NCBI GenBank assembly: GCA_034440615.1 | Contig: JAOTOM010004006.1 | Coordinates: 145,885-209,884, forward strand | Origin: Ashinkailepas kermadecensis | Lineage: Eukaryota > Arthropoda > Thecostraca > Neolepadidae | Direction of reading: 5' to 3' | DNA: 64,000 nt | Part shown: piece by piece, positions 53,207 to 63,873 of the stretch | How the letters are laid out: each line of letters opens with the position of its first letter | How positions within the stretch are numbered: position 1 is the stretch's first letter | Translations under genes and position numbers: made by a program | The notes under the pieces: model-generated | Seen by the model: the letters and a program-made list of their open reading frames with translations, nothing else | What the model was told of the DNA's origin: nothing | The model's database searches: none

Positions 53207-54094
53207 GTTGAGTACCTAATAAAGTATAATCCTTAACGTTACTTTTGATGTCAACTCAGCACCTCCTGGTATATTGAAGGTCGTATGCTTTCTTTACACG
53301 CAATGCATAGCATTTATCAGCATATTGGGACACTAACCATGTTACATTTTGGCCCACAGGTAAAAGTTGACATCAAAGTGTTGATCTCATTTTACATATT
53401 TGAAAAATAGTACCCAGAAAATTATTTGACAATACCTATACAAATATTAATGTCAGCTTCAATGTCCAAAGTAAATCGAGGTTGCCTCTAAATAAAATAA
53501 AAACATAATCCAAGGTCAAGTTAGATCACTGACCAAGGTTGGCCTTGGAAAGGTCAATGTTCTATGTAGACACAAATATATACCAACAGAGATGAGCTGC
53601 CCATCACCACATAACATCCATCAGTAGAGATATGGGTGCAATAAGTGAGATAAATGAAAAAAATGCAATTTTTATTTTATTCATGGTCAGAGATGTTTCA
53701 TCTTATGACATTATAGAATCGTGACCTGATGGGATATATTCAAATATATCGCATCATACAATCAGCAAAGGATTTCACATAGCAACATACTGGCATATGC
53801 TGTTTGCCCATGGTCACCAGAAAACTTTGGGGAAAGATTGCCTGGGGGAACAACCCCAGCATGGTCTGGGTTTAAATGATTATTGATTTATATCAAATAC
53901 TAAGGAGAAGACTTTCCCTTGGAATTGTTAACCAACACTTGGTTGGAAACTAACAATTTCCTGGAAGGAATATGTATATTTTTACAGGTTACAGGTGACA
54001 GGCAACATCATTGTTCATCACAAATTGGCCTATATCACTGCATTCATGGAAGTTGATATAGTTCTTGGATCTGACGACATATCAACTGACTTGG

Positions 54095-54235
54095 GTCTTA
54101 CAGCACTAACAATATCTCATGCAATTGGTTGTGGAAGAAGAGTAGCAATAGGCAGGACTCAAACCCACAACCATTCTGTTGGAAGATTCACTGGTACTGC
54201 ACCATGGAAGACTACAAACCTTTACATCTGAGTTT
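54095..54235 (-). mobile_element. Diverged copy of the 59361-type SINE
   Basis: On the minus strand GTTGTGGGTTTGAGTCCTGC then TATTGCTACTC and a later CAATTGCATGAGATATTG correspond to GATTGTGGGTTCGAGCCTTA, TGTCGCTACTC and CAATCAGCGTGAGAGATTGG of the SINE at 59361. Boundaries are uncertain. Confidence 0.5.
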
Positions 54236-54839
54236 GCATCATCAATAAATGATGTAACATTGTTCATGCATTTTGTATGTGATCCAACATCACACATCAG
54301 AGATAAAAGCTTAGATTTAATGCTGATGGTGTGTGCCAATGTTGAAGTTGTTTGGTGTGGTAGCATTTCTGAATGTTTGTTGTTATTGTTGGATTGCACA
54401 CAGGATGTCTTGAGAAGCATTTATTTCACCACCAAAAGAACATCAAAACCATTCAAATAACACTTAGTGAAAAAAAAACACTAGGCAAAAAGGTAAATAT
54501 ATGCTTTAAGGTGTTTGGGACATTTCTTTCCGAATACCATGTTTTTTTCACATGATTCAGAAGATGTAACCACTTGTTCTCTGTGCTCATGCTTACCCTT
54601 CTGTTATAGCAGTGAACATTCCTATACTGTTATCCATGGTGCACTGATGTTCTCTGTGCCATAATTTATCCATCCTTCTCAGCACTTCTCAGATGTGATT
54701 AAGGGGAAATGCAGTTGATTCAACATTTCTTCACTTCAAAAATGCTTTGTTTCATATTTTTTTCCACATATATCTCTCACACTAATTAGTCGACACTAAT
54801 GCTGGCAGAAACTTGATGCAGCCAGAACAGACTGCACTG

Positions 54840-54925
54840 GTTCAGTACTGTACTGATGTGTACTGATACTGATGCATATTACTGATATACTGATACTGAT
54901 ACTGATACATGTACTGATAATGTCA
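54840..54925. repeat. (ACTGAT)n-type degenerate microsatellite
   Basis: Irregular runs of TACTGATACTGATGCATATT and related hexamers. Confidence 0.85.
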
Positions 54926-55240
54926 TGACCTGCATATAAATTATTGTTTTTATATCATAATACATCAATTTATATTAGCTTAGATTAGACTAGATTTGAT
55001 TTGATTAGGCTAGGTCAGGTCAGGTTTGGTTACATTTTCCTACTCAATTACTATTACCCATAGCACTCCTTGAAATTCTTGAGAAAGGGTGGAAAAGTTA
55101 CAGTAGACAGCAGAAGCTGAAATGTTGTCAGTATGACTTCTTAGTCTGGTCATCAGTGTGAGAATGGATTCTGTTTGTGCAAGTTGTGACCTAGTCCAAT
55201 ACAATATCATTGAAATTATAATCAAAGTGATCAAGCTAGC

Positions 55241-55519
55241 TTGGACTTTTTACATGTCAGTGTTCTTTTGATCAACATGATATACCCTAATTGTGTGAAG
55301 GCCTGCTGGTTTCAGGAAGATCGACATCAGTGGGAGTGTTCTGAAATGTTTGGTGTAGCCAAGAGAAAGGAGAAGAGGTCTGGGTTTGTGACAAGCAACT
55401 ACAAGGGAACATTGTACGATGAAACCCACCTGGAACTGTGGCAAGTTTTGTGTTTCATCAACTTGCTGTTGGAAAAAGATTGGAACCACAGGTCAGAATT
55501 CCATCTCATTAAGGTATAG
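55241..55519 (+). pseudogene. Possible IS1595/Merlin-type transposase N-terminal fragment
   Basis: 92-codon frame with YPNCVKACWFQEDRHQWECS ... GTLYDETHLELWQVLCFINL. The order Cys cluster, QWEC, then a G-[ST]-x-[FY]-xxxxLxLWxxLxF motif resembles the N-terminal region of ISXO2/Merlin-type transposases. The DDE catalytic part is absent. The last residues run into the arm of the surrounding fold-back element. Identification is tentative. Confidence 0.35.
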
Positions 55520-56111
55520 TAACTGCTTGTAGCTTCAGCCAATTGGAGCCTCCATGCAATGCCTATGATATCATCACACAATACAGACATGACTATGACA
55601 TTGTTCAAATTGAAAAGCAAGTGAAAGCTCAGAAAACGAGTGGTCACATCTTCTGAATTACATTCAGAAACATGATGTTCCCAAAATCCAAAAACACCAT
55701 GAAGCACGAATTTACAGACAAAAACGTTTTTGTTGGCAAAGTACATACATGTTATCCCCTCCCATAACACAAAATGAGAAATGTACAGAAAATGGGCTTT
55801 GTGTGGATAATATAATAAAGCATGATGCAAAACTGCACACAATAAAATACCTAACCTAAACTGATCTGTTAATGTTACATCACACAAAAACTACTAATGT
55901 TGTATCACCTAAAACCTACTGATGTTCGATTATCTAAAATCTGTTGACTTCCTAAAACCTGAGTGAATACTAAAATTTCCAGTCTATTTAAATCATGGAA
56001 CAATCTCAGAGAAAGACCTGAATGTGCAGACTGCCTCCCAGGCAACCACACATCCAAAGCCACAGAATACTCACGAATATACACGCCTGAGAATAATCGC
56101 CCAGTATAAAA

Positions 56112-56300
56112 TCAGGTAAAATTAGCCTTCTTTAAAATGCCATTTTCATGCAACAGGAAACCGACGCCGTGGGTGAGATCGTCTTGGAAGTGTAGAAACT
56201 GGTACAAGCTTTCCCCCAAAATTTCGTCATTGAGCTTGGCATACGCATGGAATACTGGACCCGCTCTCCTGCTAAACTTCTCCCGCTCATGCGGTGTCAT
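56112..56300 (-). CDS. Unrecognised small coding candidate, 62 codons
   Basis: Begins ATG in fair context (TTACGATGA) and reads MTPHEREKFSRRAGPVFHAY, AKLNDEILGESLYQFLHFQD, DLTHGVGFLLHENG before a stop after KKANFT. Amino-acid make-up and codon choice look like real coding sequence, unlike the surrounding AT-rich DNA. I do not recognise the family and see no good donor inside it. It could be a short single-exon gene or a first exon. Confidence 0.4.
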   Translation of the reverse strand: MTPHEREKFSRRAGPVFHAYAKLNDEILGESLYQFLHFQDDLTHGVGFLLHENGILKKANFT

Positions 56301-56819
56301 CGTAAATATCCTTATGTATAAATGAACTACAGAAAGTGCTTAATAACTAAACTGTCATCTAACTAAACTTTAAACTGGAAATAACTACAATCTGATCGGT
56401 TAAATTACCAAGGCCTTGCCAAGGCCTTACAGTGTTTCACTAGTATACACCACATGAACCATAGGAACGGTTTAAGCTAAATGCTAGTTCTAGATGTGAC
56501 GTCATCATCATGCATGCGAATTCCAGATACAAATATCCTAAATTTAGTAGCCGTGGGTGTGCCGGGTGCGCGTTCTTTAATATAGGGCCTTGCTCTGGGG
56601 TGCGCCGCCTTTTTGCACTTTGCAGGGGACTTAGTCACCAACAAAGCAGGTACAATAAGCAAGCATTTTGTTCCTGTCCGCGCGTTTTACGCGTATTTCT
56701 GTTTGGCGTGTGGTAGGTAAGTATTCCTCTGTTTTGCAGTCTGCATTGTTTAGTAAGATAACTACTGTGGGAGAAGTATGGAACAAAAACTTCCCATGTA
56801 AGGAACACAAATTGGTAGG

Positions 56820-57091
56820 TTTGCAGTTTAAGGTAATTTTTGAACTCTTGGAATTTCTTTTTCCAGTACAATGTTTGTGAATGTGGTTAATATGATGCAA
56901 CCACTCATTTCCTCTGCAAATACATACTTTTTAGTTGGTAGGCAAACTAATGCCCAGGAAGGGGTAATTTTATAGGTAATAGGTAGGTAGGTACCTATCT
57001 ACCTAGGAGGTAATTTTGCAGTTCAAGGTAATTTATGATTACTTGTAATTTCTTTTTGTAATGCAATGTTTATGAATGTGCTGAACATGAT
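56820..57091 (+). repeat. Two tandem variant fold-back arms, the second split by a CR1 insertion
   Basis: GTTTGTGAATGTGGTTAATATGATG...CCACTCATTTCC (from 56865) and GTTTATGAATGTGCTGAACATGATG (57067-57091), continued after the CR1 element at 57651 with CCACTCATTCCCTCTG, are related copies. They resemble the arms at 58080. A GGTAGGTAGGTACC stretch lies between them. Confidence 0.55.
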
Positions 57092-57650
57092 GTGTGGGAG
57101 TTGGGAGGAGTTTGTAATTGTTGACTGTGTTATGAAATAGCAAGTGAGTCTCTTATTAAGTCTAAATGCTTTATAACTTTATATAGGGTGTACCTAGCAG
57201 TGGATTCAGCACCTTCCTTCGGGATGTGATACTGATGAGATTGTCTATGGTAGCACAATGGGTATGATGGGAGGAGTTTGTAATTGTTGAGTGTATTATG
57301 CAATAGCAAGTGAGTCTCTTATTAAGTCTGAACGCTTTATGAATTTCTGTGGGATGTGCCTAGCAGTGGATTCGGCACCTTCCTTCGGGATGTGATGCTG
57401 ATGAGGTTGTCTATGGTGGCACGATGGGTGTGATGGGAGGAGCTTGTGATTATTGAGGGTGTTAGGCGGTAGCAAGTGAGTAGTGTTAGATGGGCTGGGA
57501 TATATAGCTTCCTAGGAACTTGGGATAAGGGATTGATTGGGGTGGGATTATGTACATTCTTGTACCTTTTCTAGATAGGCTTAACCCAGATGGGCCCCTG
57601 TGGCTCTTATTAAGCCTTAATACTTTATGACTTTATGACTTTATGACCAC
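57092..57650 (+). mobile_element. CR1-type LINE 3' UTR nested in another repeat
   Basis: Nearly collinear with 20660-21210, with the same internal repeats and a longer ACTTTATG tail. The flanks, ending GAACATGATG on the left and starting ACCACTCATTCCCTCTG on the right, are adjacent in the related repeat at 56870-56905, so the element split a pre-existing repeat. Confidence 0.75.
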
Positions 57651-57737
57651 TCATTCCCTCTGAAAGTGCATACTTTTCAGTTTGGAGGCAAAATAACACC
57701 CTAAAATGAGCATGGAGTTTGGTAATATAGGGTAAAT

Positions 57738-58020
57738 AAAAGGTAAATTTGTCATAAAGGTGTTTTTTGAATTTTTGGGAAAAAAAGTTCAGAATATCAT
57801 GTTTATGAACATGACTAAGAAGATGCCACCACTAATTTTCGGCGCTGATGCTTACTTTTCAATTTGAACGATGACGTCACATCAGTACGGTTTGATGACA
57901 TAATACGTATGGCATGGTTCACATACCTTAATGAGGTGGTCAAAGTAGCTTAATCTAATATAATCTAACCTAACCTAACCCAACCTAACCTAACCTAACC
58001 TAAACTAACTTAAACTAACA
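57738..58020 (+). mobile_element. Solo fold-back arm with (CCTAA)n end
   Basis: Direct-orientation copy of the left arm of the neighbouring fold-back element, ending in about seven CCTAA units (57965-58010). It has no inverted partner of its own, unless it competes for the right arm at 58290-58540. Confidence 0.65.
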
Positions 58021-58029
58021 TGTATTTTT

Positions 58030-58540
58030 TTTTATAAAAGGTATTTTTTGGAACTTTTTTGACAAAAAGTTCAGAATATGATGTTTATGAACATGACTAA
58101 GAAGATGTGACCACTCATTTTTGGTGCTGATGCTTACTTTTCAATTTGAACGATGACGTCGCATCGGTACAGTTTGATGATGTTATACGTATGGCACAGT
58201 TCACATACCTTGATGAGATGGTCGAAGTAGCTTAATCTAATATAATCTAACCTAACCTAACTTAAGCTAACCAGTAAATTTGTGATTTTTGAAGGTTAGA
58301 TTATATTATATTAAGCTATTTTGACCATCTCATTAAGGTATGTGAACCGTGCCATACGTATGACGTCATCAAACCGTACCGACGTGACGTCACCGTTCAA
58401 ATTGAAAAGGAAGCATCAACACCGAAAATGAGTGGTCGCATCTTCTTAGTCATGTTCATAAACATCATATTCTGAACTTTTTTTCCCAAAAATTCAAAAC
58501 AAACTTTTATGACAAAAATACCAAATAAAAAGGGTAAGTT
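58030..58540. mobile_element. Fold-back element, second copy
   Basis: Arms 58030-58262 and 58290-58540 are inverted and homologous to those at 60485. Shared core: CAGAATATGATGTTTATGAA, AAGAAGATGTGACCAC, TACGTATGGCA. The inner ends are CTAACCTAACC and GGTTAGATTATATT. Confidence 0.75.
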
Positions 58541-58574
58541 TGTATTCAAAGTTGTTTTTTGATTTTTTGTATTT

Positions 58575-58765
58575 TTCTTCAGAATACCATGTTTATTAAG
58601 GTGACTAAGATGATGGGACCACTTATTTTTCGTGCTAATGCAATTTTGGGGATTTCTTTTGGATAGGGTATTATTTTGCTCACAACCTGAAAAATAAGCA
58701 TTTGCACAGAAAATAAGTGGTTCCATCATCTTAGTCACCTTCATAAACATGGTATTCCAAAGTAA
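58575..58765. repeat. Short inverted repeat related to the fold-back arms
   Basis: AATACCATGTTTATTAAGGT, GACTAAGATGATGGGACCAC on the left are inverted as GTGGTTCCATCATCTTAGTC, ACCTTCATAAACATGGTATT on the right (58718-58757). Arms about 60-70 bp, loop about 50 bp. Confidence 0.7.
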
Positions 58766-58924
58766 AATACCCAAAAATAAAAATAAAAACCTTTTAAGAC
58801 AAATTTACTATCAAAAGTAGGTGGTGTGGAACAACTAGACATACAGGCAGTACATACTACAGAGTGTATCATCCATCATTTAATAAAAATAAATTTAGTT
58901 CAGGTTCTTGCTGGGGTGGCTTTA

Positions 58925-59085
58925 TGAACCAGGGTCCTATTGCTAAGCAGAACTTGTTGCATGAATGCTGGTCTCAACACCCAATCCACAAATTCCAGTT
59001 CAACAGCATAATTATGATGGAGTTTAACATGCCCATCAATGCACCTCCCTGGTAGCTCATTCCCAGCCTTACTGGACCAGCTACC
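58925..59085. repeat. Dispersed repeat, copy 2
   Basis: ACCAGGGTCCTATTGCTAAG, CAGAACTTGTTGCATGAA ... TTCAACAGCATAATTATGAT ... CTCCCTGGTAGCTCATTC. Collinear with 50158-50325 at roughly three quarters identity by eye. An unclassified interspersed family. Confidence 0.75.
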
Positions 59086-59360
59086 AACTGACCCTCCCAG
59101 CCAGGGGCTAAATGTGAGCATGTGAAGTGTTTTTGTCAGAACCCTGTTTTGTCAGGACAGGGGAAACCAGTGCAGGCCAGCACTCTAACCAACTAAGCTA
59201 CCAGGACAGCAAATCATGTTTATTATCTCTGCATGCTCATAGAGACAGTATGCTCCTGACTGCTCAGTTTGCCAGCACTGCACCCTCAAGAAAGTTGTTG
59301 AATCCCATTCAATTTGGAAATCCCATTCAGTTAATCTCCCATTTTGTCAGAGATCTGTGA

Positions 59361-59509
59361 GGGGACGAGTGGTCTAGGGGTAAGTTGCCCGTCTCACAAT
59401 CAAAAGATTGTGGGTTCGAGCCTTACCTGTCGCTACTCTTTGCCAGCGGCCAATCAGCGTGAGAGATTGGCGACTCAATGGTCGATGTGTCGTAAAACCA
59501 ATAACCAAC
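59361..59509 (+). mobile_element. tRNA-derived SINE, second family, LINE-like 3' tail
   Basis: Head with GAGTGGTCTAGGGGTAAG and B box GGGTTCGAGCC. Flanked by CAGAGATCTGTGA (59348-59360) and CAGAGATCTATGA (59510-59522). Its last 35 bases (CAATGGTCGATGTGTCG, TAAAACCAATAACC) match the conserved 3' tail of the RNase H LINE family. Confidence 0.78.
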
Positions 59510-59604
59510 CAGAGATCTATGAATCAATAAAAGTGGTGTGATTTTGATATCTGCATTTCTGAGATCTCCAGTCAGCATGCTCTACATTGCACATTCCTGC
59601 AAAT

Positions 59605-59680
59605 AGCACCTGGACAATTGGTGCAGTTTGTTAAGGCATTCATATTCTCTGCCAATGGTGGGGGTTCAAATCCCAGTGTG
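59605..59680 (+). mobile_element. tRNA-like SINE head
   Basis: A-box-like TTGGTGCAGTTTGTTAAGGC and B box GGGTTCAAATCCC about 35 bases apart, with no closing acceptor stem. Probably a tRNA-derived repeat. Another, on the minus strand at 59180-59212, reads CCTGGTAGCTTAGTTGGTTA. Confidence 0.45.
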
Positions 59681-60484
59681 GGTCTATTTTTAACCTGACC
59701 ACAGTCCTTGATGGTTGGGACTGTTGGTTCATGTTGCATTTTATATTATTTTACACCATCAATGAAGTTGCTGAATATTGCTGAATGAAGATGTAGTAAT
59801 ATTTGCCTATGAAAGTAAGGAAGAGAAATACTGAATTAAAGGCTAATCATGCAATGAATGTCCACCTGAACCTCCAGAGCCAAGATTGATTATGGCCAAG
59901 CTATTTCAGGTGGATCCAGGAATTACCATGGAGGCACTTGTCTGGATGGGGATCAGTACAAAAGCGTCTGTAGGGCATGTGGCAGGAAAATTTGAGGGGT
60001 GAAGGTGCATTCAGCCGACCTGGAGAGGCACCTTTTCCTCTTAGATGAGTGCTTCTGCACTTGAGCCTTCCAGAGGGGCACCTTTCCTTCCAAGTGGGCC
60101 ACCTTTCCCACTAGAGGGGCCTCTGGCTGACAAATTTTATGGTGGTTCACTCAAGCCTTCCCAGAGGGGTGCCACCCTCCATGGGGAAGGTGGATGGAGG
60201 CAATGTCCCCATTGCCGCCTTGTACCCAGCCCTGTAGGCTAAAAAATCAGATGAACAAAATTGTGAATGTTGTCATACACAACAAATCAGTTCACAAATT
60301 TCTTCATGGTGCAGTGTCTGGAAACAGACATGTTGGGAGAGTACTGTCTATGCACTGAACATGTAGCAACCATACACTGAATTTCATACAGTCCCTACAG
60401 GCAGCCTAAACAATGATGTTCAAAATGAAGAAAAAGAAGTAATAACCTAACCTAGCCTAGCCTAACCTTTCATGCAAAAAAAAG

Positions 60485-61050
60485 TAAGGTAAATTTTTGA
60501 TAAAAGGTGTTTTGGGAATTTTGGGAATACTTTTCAGAATGTCATATTTCTGAACATGACTAAGAAGATGTGACCACTCATTTTCGGTGCTGATGCTTAC
60601 TTTTCAAATTGGACGATGACGTCACATTGGTATGGTGTAATGCCATCATAGGTATGGCACTGAGGCTTTGACTGGCTAATGCTACAAACTGTTCACATAC
60701 CTTAATGAGATGGTCAAAGTAGCTTAACCTAACCTAACCAAACCTGTTTACCTCTTGATTTATCATAGCTATAATTTATATAATGCACCATGTGGTTAGG
60801 TTAGGTTAGGTTAAGCTACTTTGACCATCTCATTAAGGTATGTGAACCATTTGTAGCATTAGCCAGTCGAAGCCTGAGTGCCATACCTATGATGTCATTA
60901 CACCATACTGATGTGACATCATAGTTCAAATTTAAAAGTAAGCATCAGCACCAAAAATGAGTGGTTGCATCTTCTTAGTCACATTCATAAACATCATATT
61001 CTGAAAAACAATTTTAAAAAATCACAAAACACCTTTCATCACAAATTTAG
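60485..61050. mobile_element. Fold-back element with (CCTAA)n inner ends
   Basis: Left arm 60485-60745 and right arm about 60792-61050 are inverted copies (for example GACTAAGAAGATGTGACCAC on the left, inverted on the right near 60965). The left arm ends inward with AACCTAACC repeats and the right arm begins with GGTTAGGTTAGG, bracketing a 45-bp AT-rich loop. No coding capacity. Length about 0.57 kb. Confidence 0.75.
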
Positions 61051-62094
61051 CTACAGTATATTATATTGTTCATGGAAAATTTCCACATTTTTTTTCTTTT
61101 CAAAAATTTCAAATAAGAAACTGAACTGATTTTGAAAAACAAAAATCAAAATTTGTTTTGAAATTAAAAAGAGAAAATGTATCTAACATACAACAGAAGC
61201 CTAACCTGACCAAACTTTAACCAAACCTAACCCCTTTGTATGCTTCATGGAGGTAAAATGTGTATACAGCTTGTCTTGTGGTAATCTTAAGCTGCAACAA
61301 TATGAAACCTTTCATGTAAGAAGACAAAGTCCTGTTAAAAAAAATTAAAAATTTTCAAACATTTTTCTCAATAAAATTGAAATTTAAAAAGTTAATCAAA
61401 CCTAACATTACCTAGCCTGACCTGTTTCGGAAGGAAATTTTTTTTTATATTCCACAAAAATTTCTTGGACATTTTCCAACATGAAACAAAAGCCTAACCT
61501 AACCTAACCAAACCTGGCCCTTTTGATAGCTTCATGGAGGTATTTGTGTAACATTTGTCTCATAGATAGCTTAAACTGTAATCATACCCAACAATTACTT
61601 GAAAAGGAAAATTTCCCAATTTTTATTTGGAGATTTTCAAACTAAAAACCTTTCCTAAGCTGTTTTCAAGATGAAAAATGCAACATGGGGAAGATATAAT
61701 TTCAATGAAGAAAAATTGGGATAAACTTTCAAAGTAAAAAACTTAACCTAATCTAGTGTAACCAAACCTAGCTGCTTTGTTTGCTTCATGGTGGTAAAAT
61801 GTGTGTAATACTTTCATGGATACCTTAAAGCACAATGATACCTTTGTAGGTAGGTATCTAAGCATCTTCATGTAGGTTAGGGAAAGCTATCCACTACACC
61901 CATGTCAATGTTGATGTGGATGTGGGGTATTGCTAAACAAATATGGGGCTGGAAGATTTAATTAAGTTTTCTATAATAATGCAGAATGCTTTTGTTGTTG
62001 AGAAATGTTTTTGGATTCCTTAGGTGAAAGGGAACATTCCTTTGTAATTTTATCATTGACATCATGAACTAAAAAGGCTTAAAAGTGTAGTTTA
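61051..62094. other. AT-rich, no gene recognised
   Basis: Several short AACCTAACC-type motifs (61199-61232, 61490-61515, 61742-61770), each followed by TTTGTATGCTTCATGGAGGT or a close variant, suggest degenerate tandem copies of a unit of about 280 bp. Confidence 0.5.
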
Positions 62095-62825
62095 GGACCA
62101 CTGGAGGTGGATGGGGAAATAGTGGTTGATGATTGTGATGTTGTGGAATCCCTAAGCAAGCAATTATCATCAGTCTTTACTAAAGAGAATTCTGGTACAA
62201 TAGAAACAACTGAAACTTATGCCATGACAGGTGATAGGCTGGAGGATCTTACAATAACTACAGAAGCTGTAGAAAAGCAGTTGCAGAATATAAAGCCTAA
62301 TAAAACTTCTGGACCAGATGATATATATGCTCGGACCCTAGTAGAGTGTGCTAAAGCTTAGCAGTTACCCTAGGCATAATTTTCAGGTGGTCTATTGAAT
62401 ATTCTGAAGTACCTGAAGATTGGAGAAATGCAAATACTTAATGGGTAGACGTAATGGGTTTTGTCTTGTCTTTGTTAGGTTCAAAATTTACGTATGGATT
62501 TTGAAAACGGTTTTTTGTGTATAACTTTTTTGAATTTCCTCGGAAGATTGTGATTTTTATTTTAAGAAATGCAGCTTAAACAGGCGGTCATTTTTATATC
62601 AAGAACGAAAAATCTATAAAAACCGACGTGTAGGGTTTTGTCTTTGTACGGCAGAGTTGAGGTGTAGGACAGTTAAGGAACGACAGGTCTTCAGTCAAAG
62701 GGTTGTTGATCAGTGGAATAGGCTGCCTGCTGATGTTGTGGGGAGTTCCTCATTTAATGTATTTAAAAGTAGGGTGGACAATTATTTTAGACAGGAAAAA
62801 TCTTGTTCTTGAGTTCTGTTTTGTG
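62095..62825 (+). mobile_element. CR1-type LINE fragment with internal deletion
   Basis: 62095-62360 encodes the N-terminal side of a CR1-type reverse transcriptase (DGEIVVDDCDVVESLSKQ, VEKQLQNIKPNKTSGPDDIY). A frameshift near 62360 leads into RWSIEYSEVPEDWRNAN. The main polymerase region is absent, and 62670-62815 resumes with the C-terminus (VFSQRVVDQWNRLPADVVG, FKSRVDNYF). A pseudogene copy. Confidence 0.75.
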
Positions 62826-63873
62826 GTGGATGGGGTGAGATTTGTGTGCGTGGCACAGTAGGTGTGGATGGCACAGACCCCTTTAAGCAGGCATGGATGC
62901 GGTTGGAAATTTGTTGGCAGGGTATTCAATCCACATGTGTTGATTCAATCCACATTCGCATTTTAGCAACAGCAACTGCTTGTTGATCTCCTTTGATTGA
63001 TTATTTTGGCTCAGGGGAGCATCAACCGCTACTGGTTATGTAGTACCTTGTTGATCTCCCATCATGTGTCTGTGTATAAGTACATATTAATGGACAGCTT
63101 GGTTATGCTAAATAAGTCCATGGGTCTAACTATTCACGGTGATTGGCCTGGCCCACGGAGGCGGGCGCCTAATTACAGTTGTGGGTACATTGTCAATGTT
63201 ATTTTCTCTGACCAATGTATTGTTTCCCACAGCTGTTTCAGATTCAACAGCCTGTGCATACTCAGGGATCATCTGGAAATATATTTTCGGCTCTGTATGT
63301 AAGCAAGCACTACCAACAGCAGCCCTTGCAATGGTATGTTAATACCTAGATATTTCGACAATGGTACTGCTAGTCCATCACTGGCACATCTCATCAGTTC
63401 TGACATTTTCGTGGACATTAAGTTGGTCTCGTTTTATCCCTATAAACATGAATGAGAATGGTGTATGAAATCCAGTAACAGGTATTAGCTCTGCACTACT
63501 TTCTATTAATTATGATATACAGATGAAGTTGTGTACTTCTGACATTTTAGTTGATGAAGACAATACCACATACTAATTCTTAATGTTACTGCAGTACATA
63601 AAATGCAAGTGTGACGTGCACACTGTCCCCCACCAGCTGCAGGTGGAATGACAAAAAAAATGCCTGCTAATGCTCATGCCTGTTGTAACTTCCTTGCCAA
63701 CAGATTCTACTCGGGTGCTTGTGAATATTTTATTTCCAAGAATGACATGTACTCACTCTTCACATTCATTTTTCACTGTCAATTTCTTGAAGTCATTTCT
63801 GCCAAAGGCCATGGCATAGCCGATATGATTTAGTTTTAAAAAATCATGTGAAAAGAACCCATGGATGCTGGAA

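Larger units (their letters stand above)
52172..53306. mobile_element. Penelope-like element, two truncated copies in head-to-head inversion
   Basis: Near-perfect inverted repeat with arms 52172-52686 and 52792-53306 and about 105 bp between. The plus copy encodes (52700-52979) HLGEHMIDKHYNMEHSD ... LKVLESLHIRNLRPQLNTQT, the C-terminus of the GIY-YIG endonuclease of Penelope-like elements. Each 3' region carries a hammerhead-like core (CTGACGA ... GAAAC). The minus copy (3' end near 52172) lacks the first part of that coding segment. Confidence 0.82.
54470..55745. mobile_element. Large diverged fold-back element enclosing a transposase-like frame
   Basis: Left arm 54470-54600 (AAGGTGTTTGGGACATTTCT, AGAAGATGTAACCACTTG) and inverted right arm about 55498-55745 match the arms of the element at 60485, including the inner part CCATCTCATTAAGGTAT. 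The 0.9-kb interior includes the frame at 55241-55495. The left arm is eroded. Confidence 0.5.

Noticed and set aside
57960..58015. Chromosome end (telomere)
   Set aside because: Only about seven CCTAA units, embedded in a fold-back element with other sequence on both sides.
59361..59432. Functional tRNA gene
   Set aside because: A and B boxes are present but the acceptor stem does not pair, and TSDs with a SINE-like body and tail follow.
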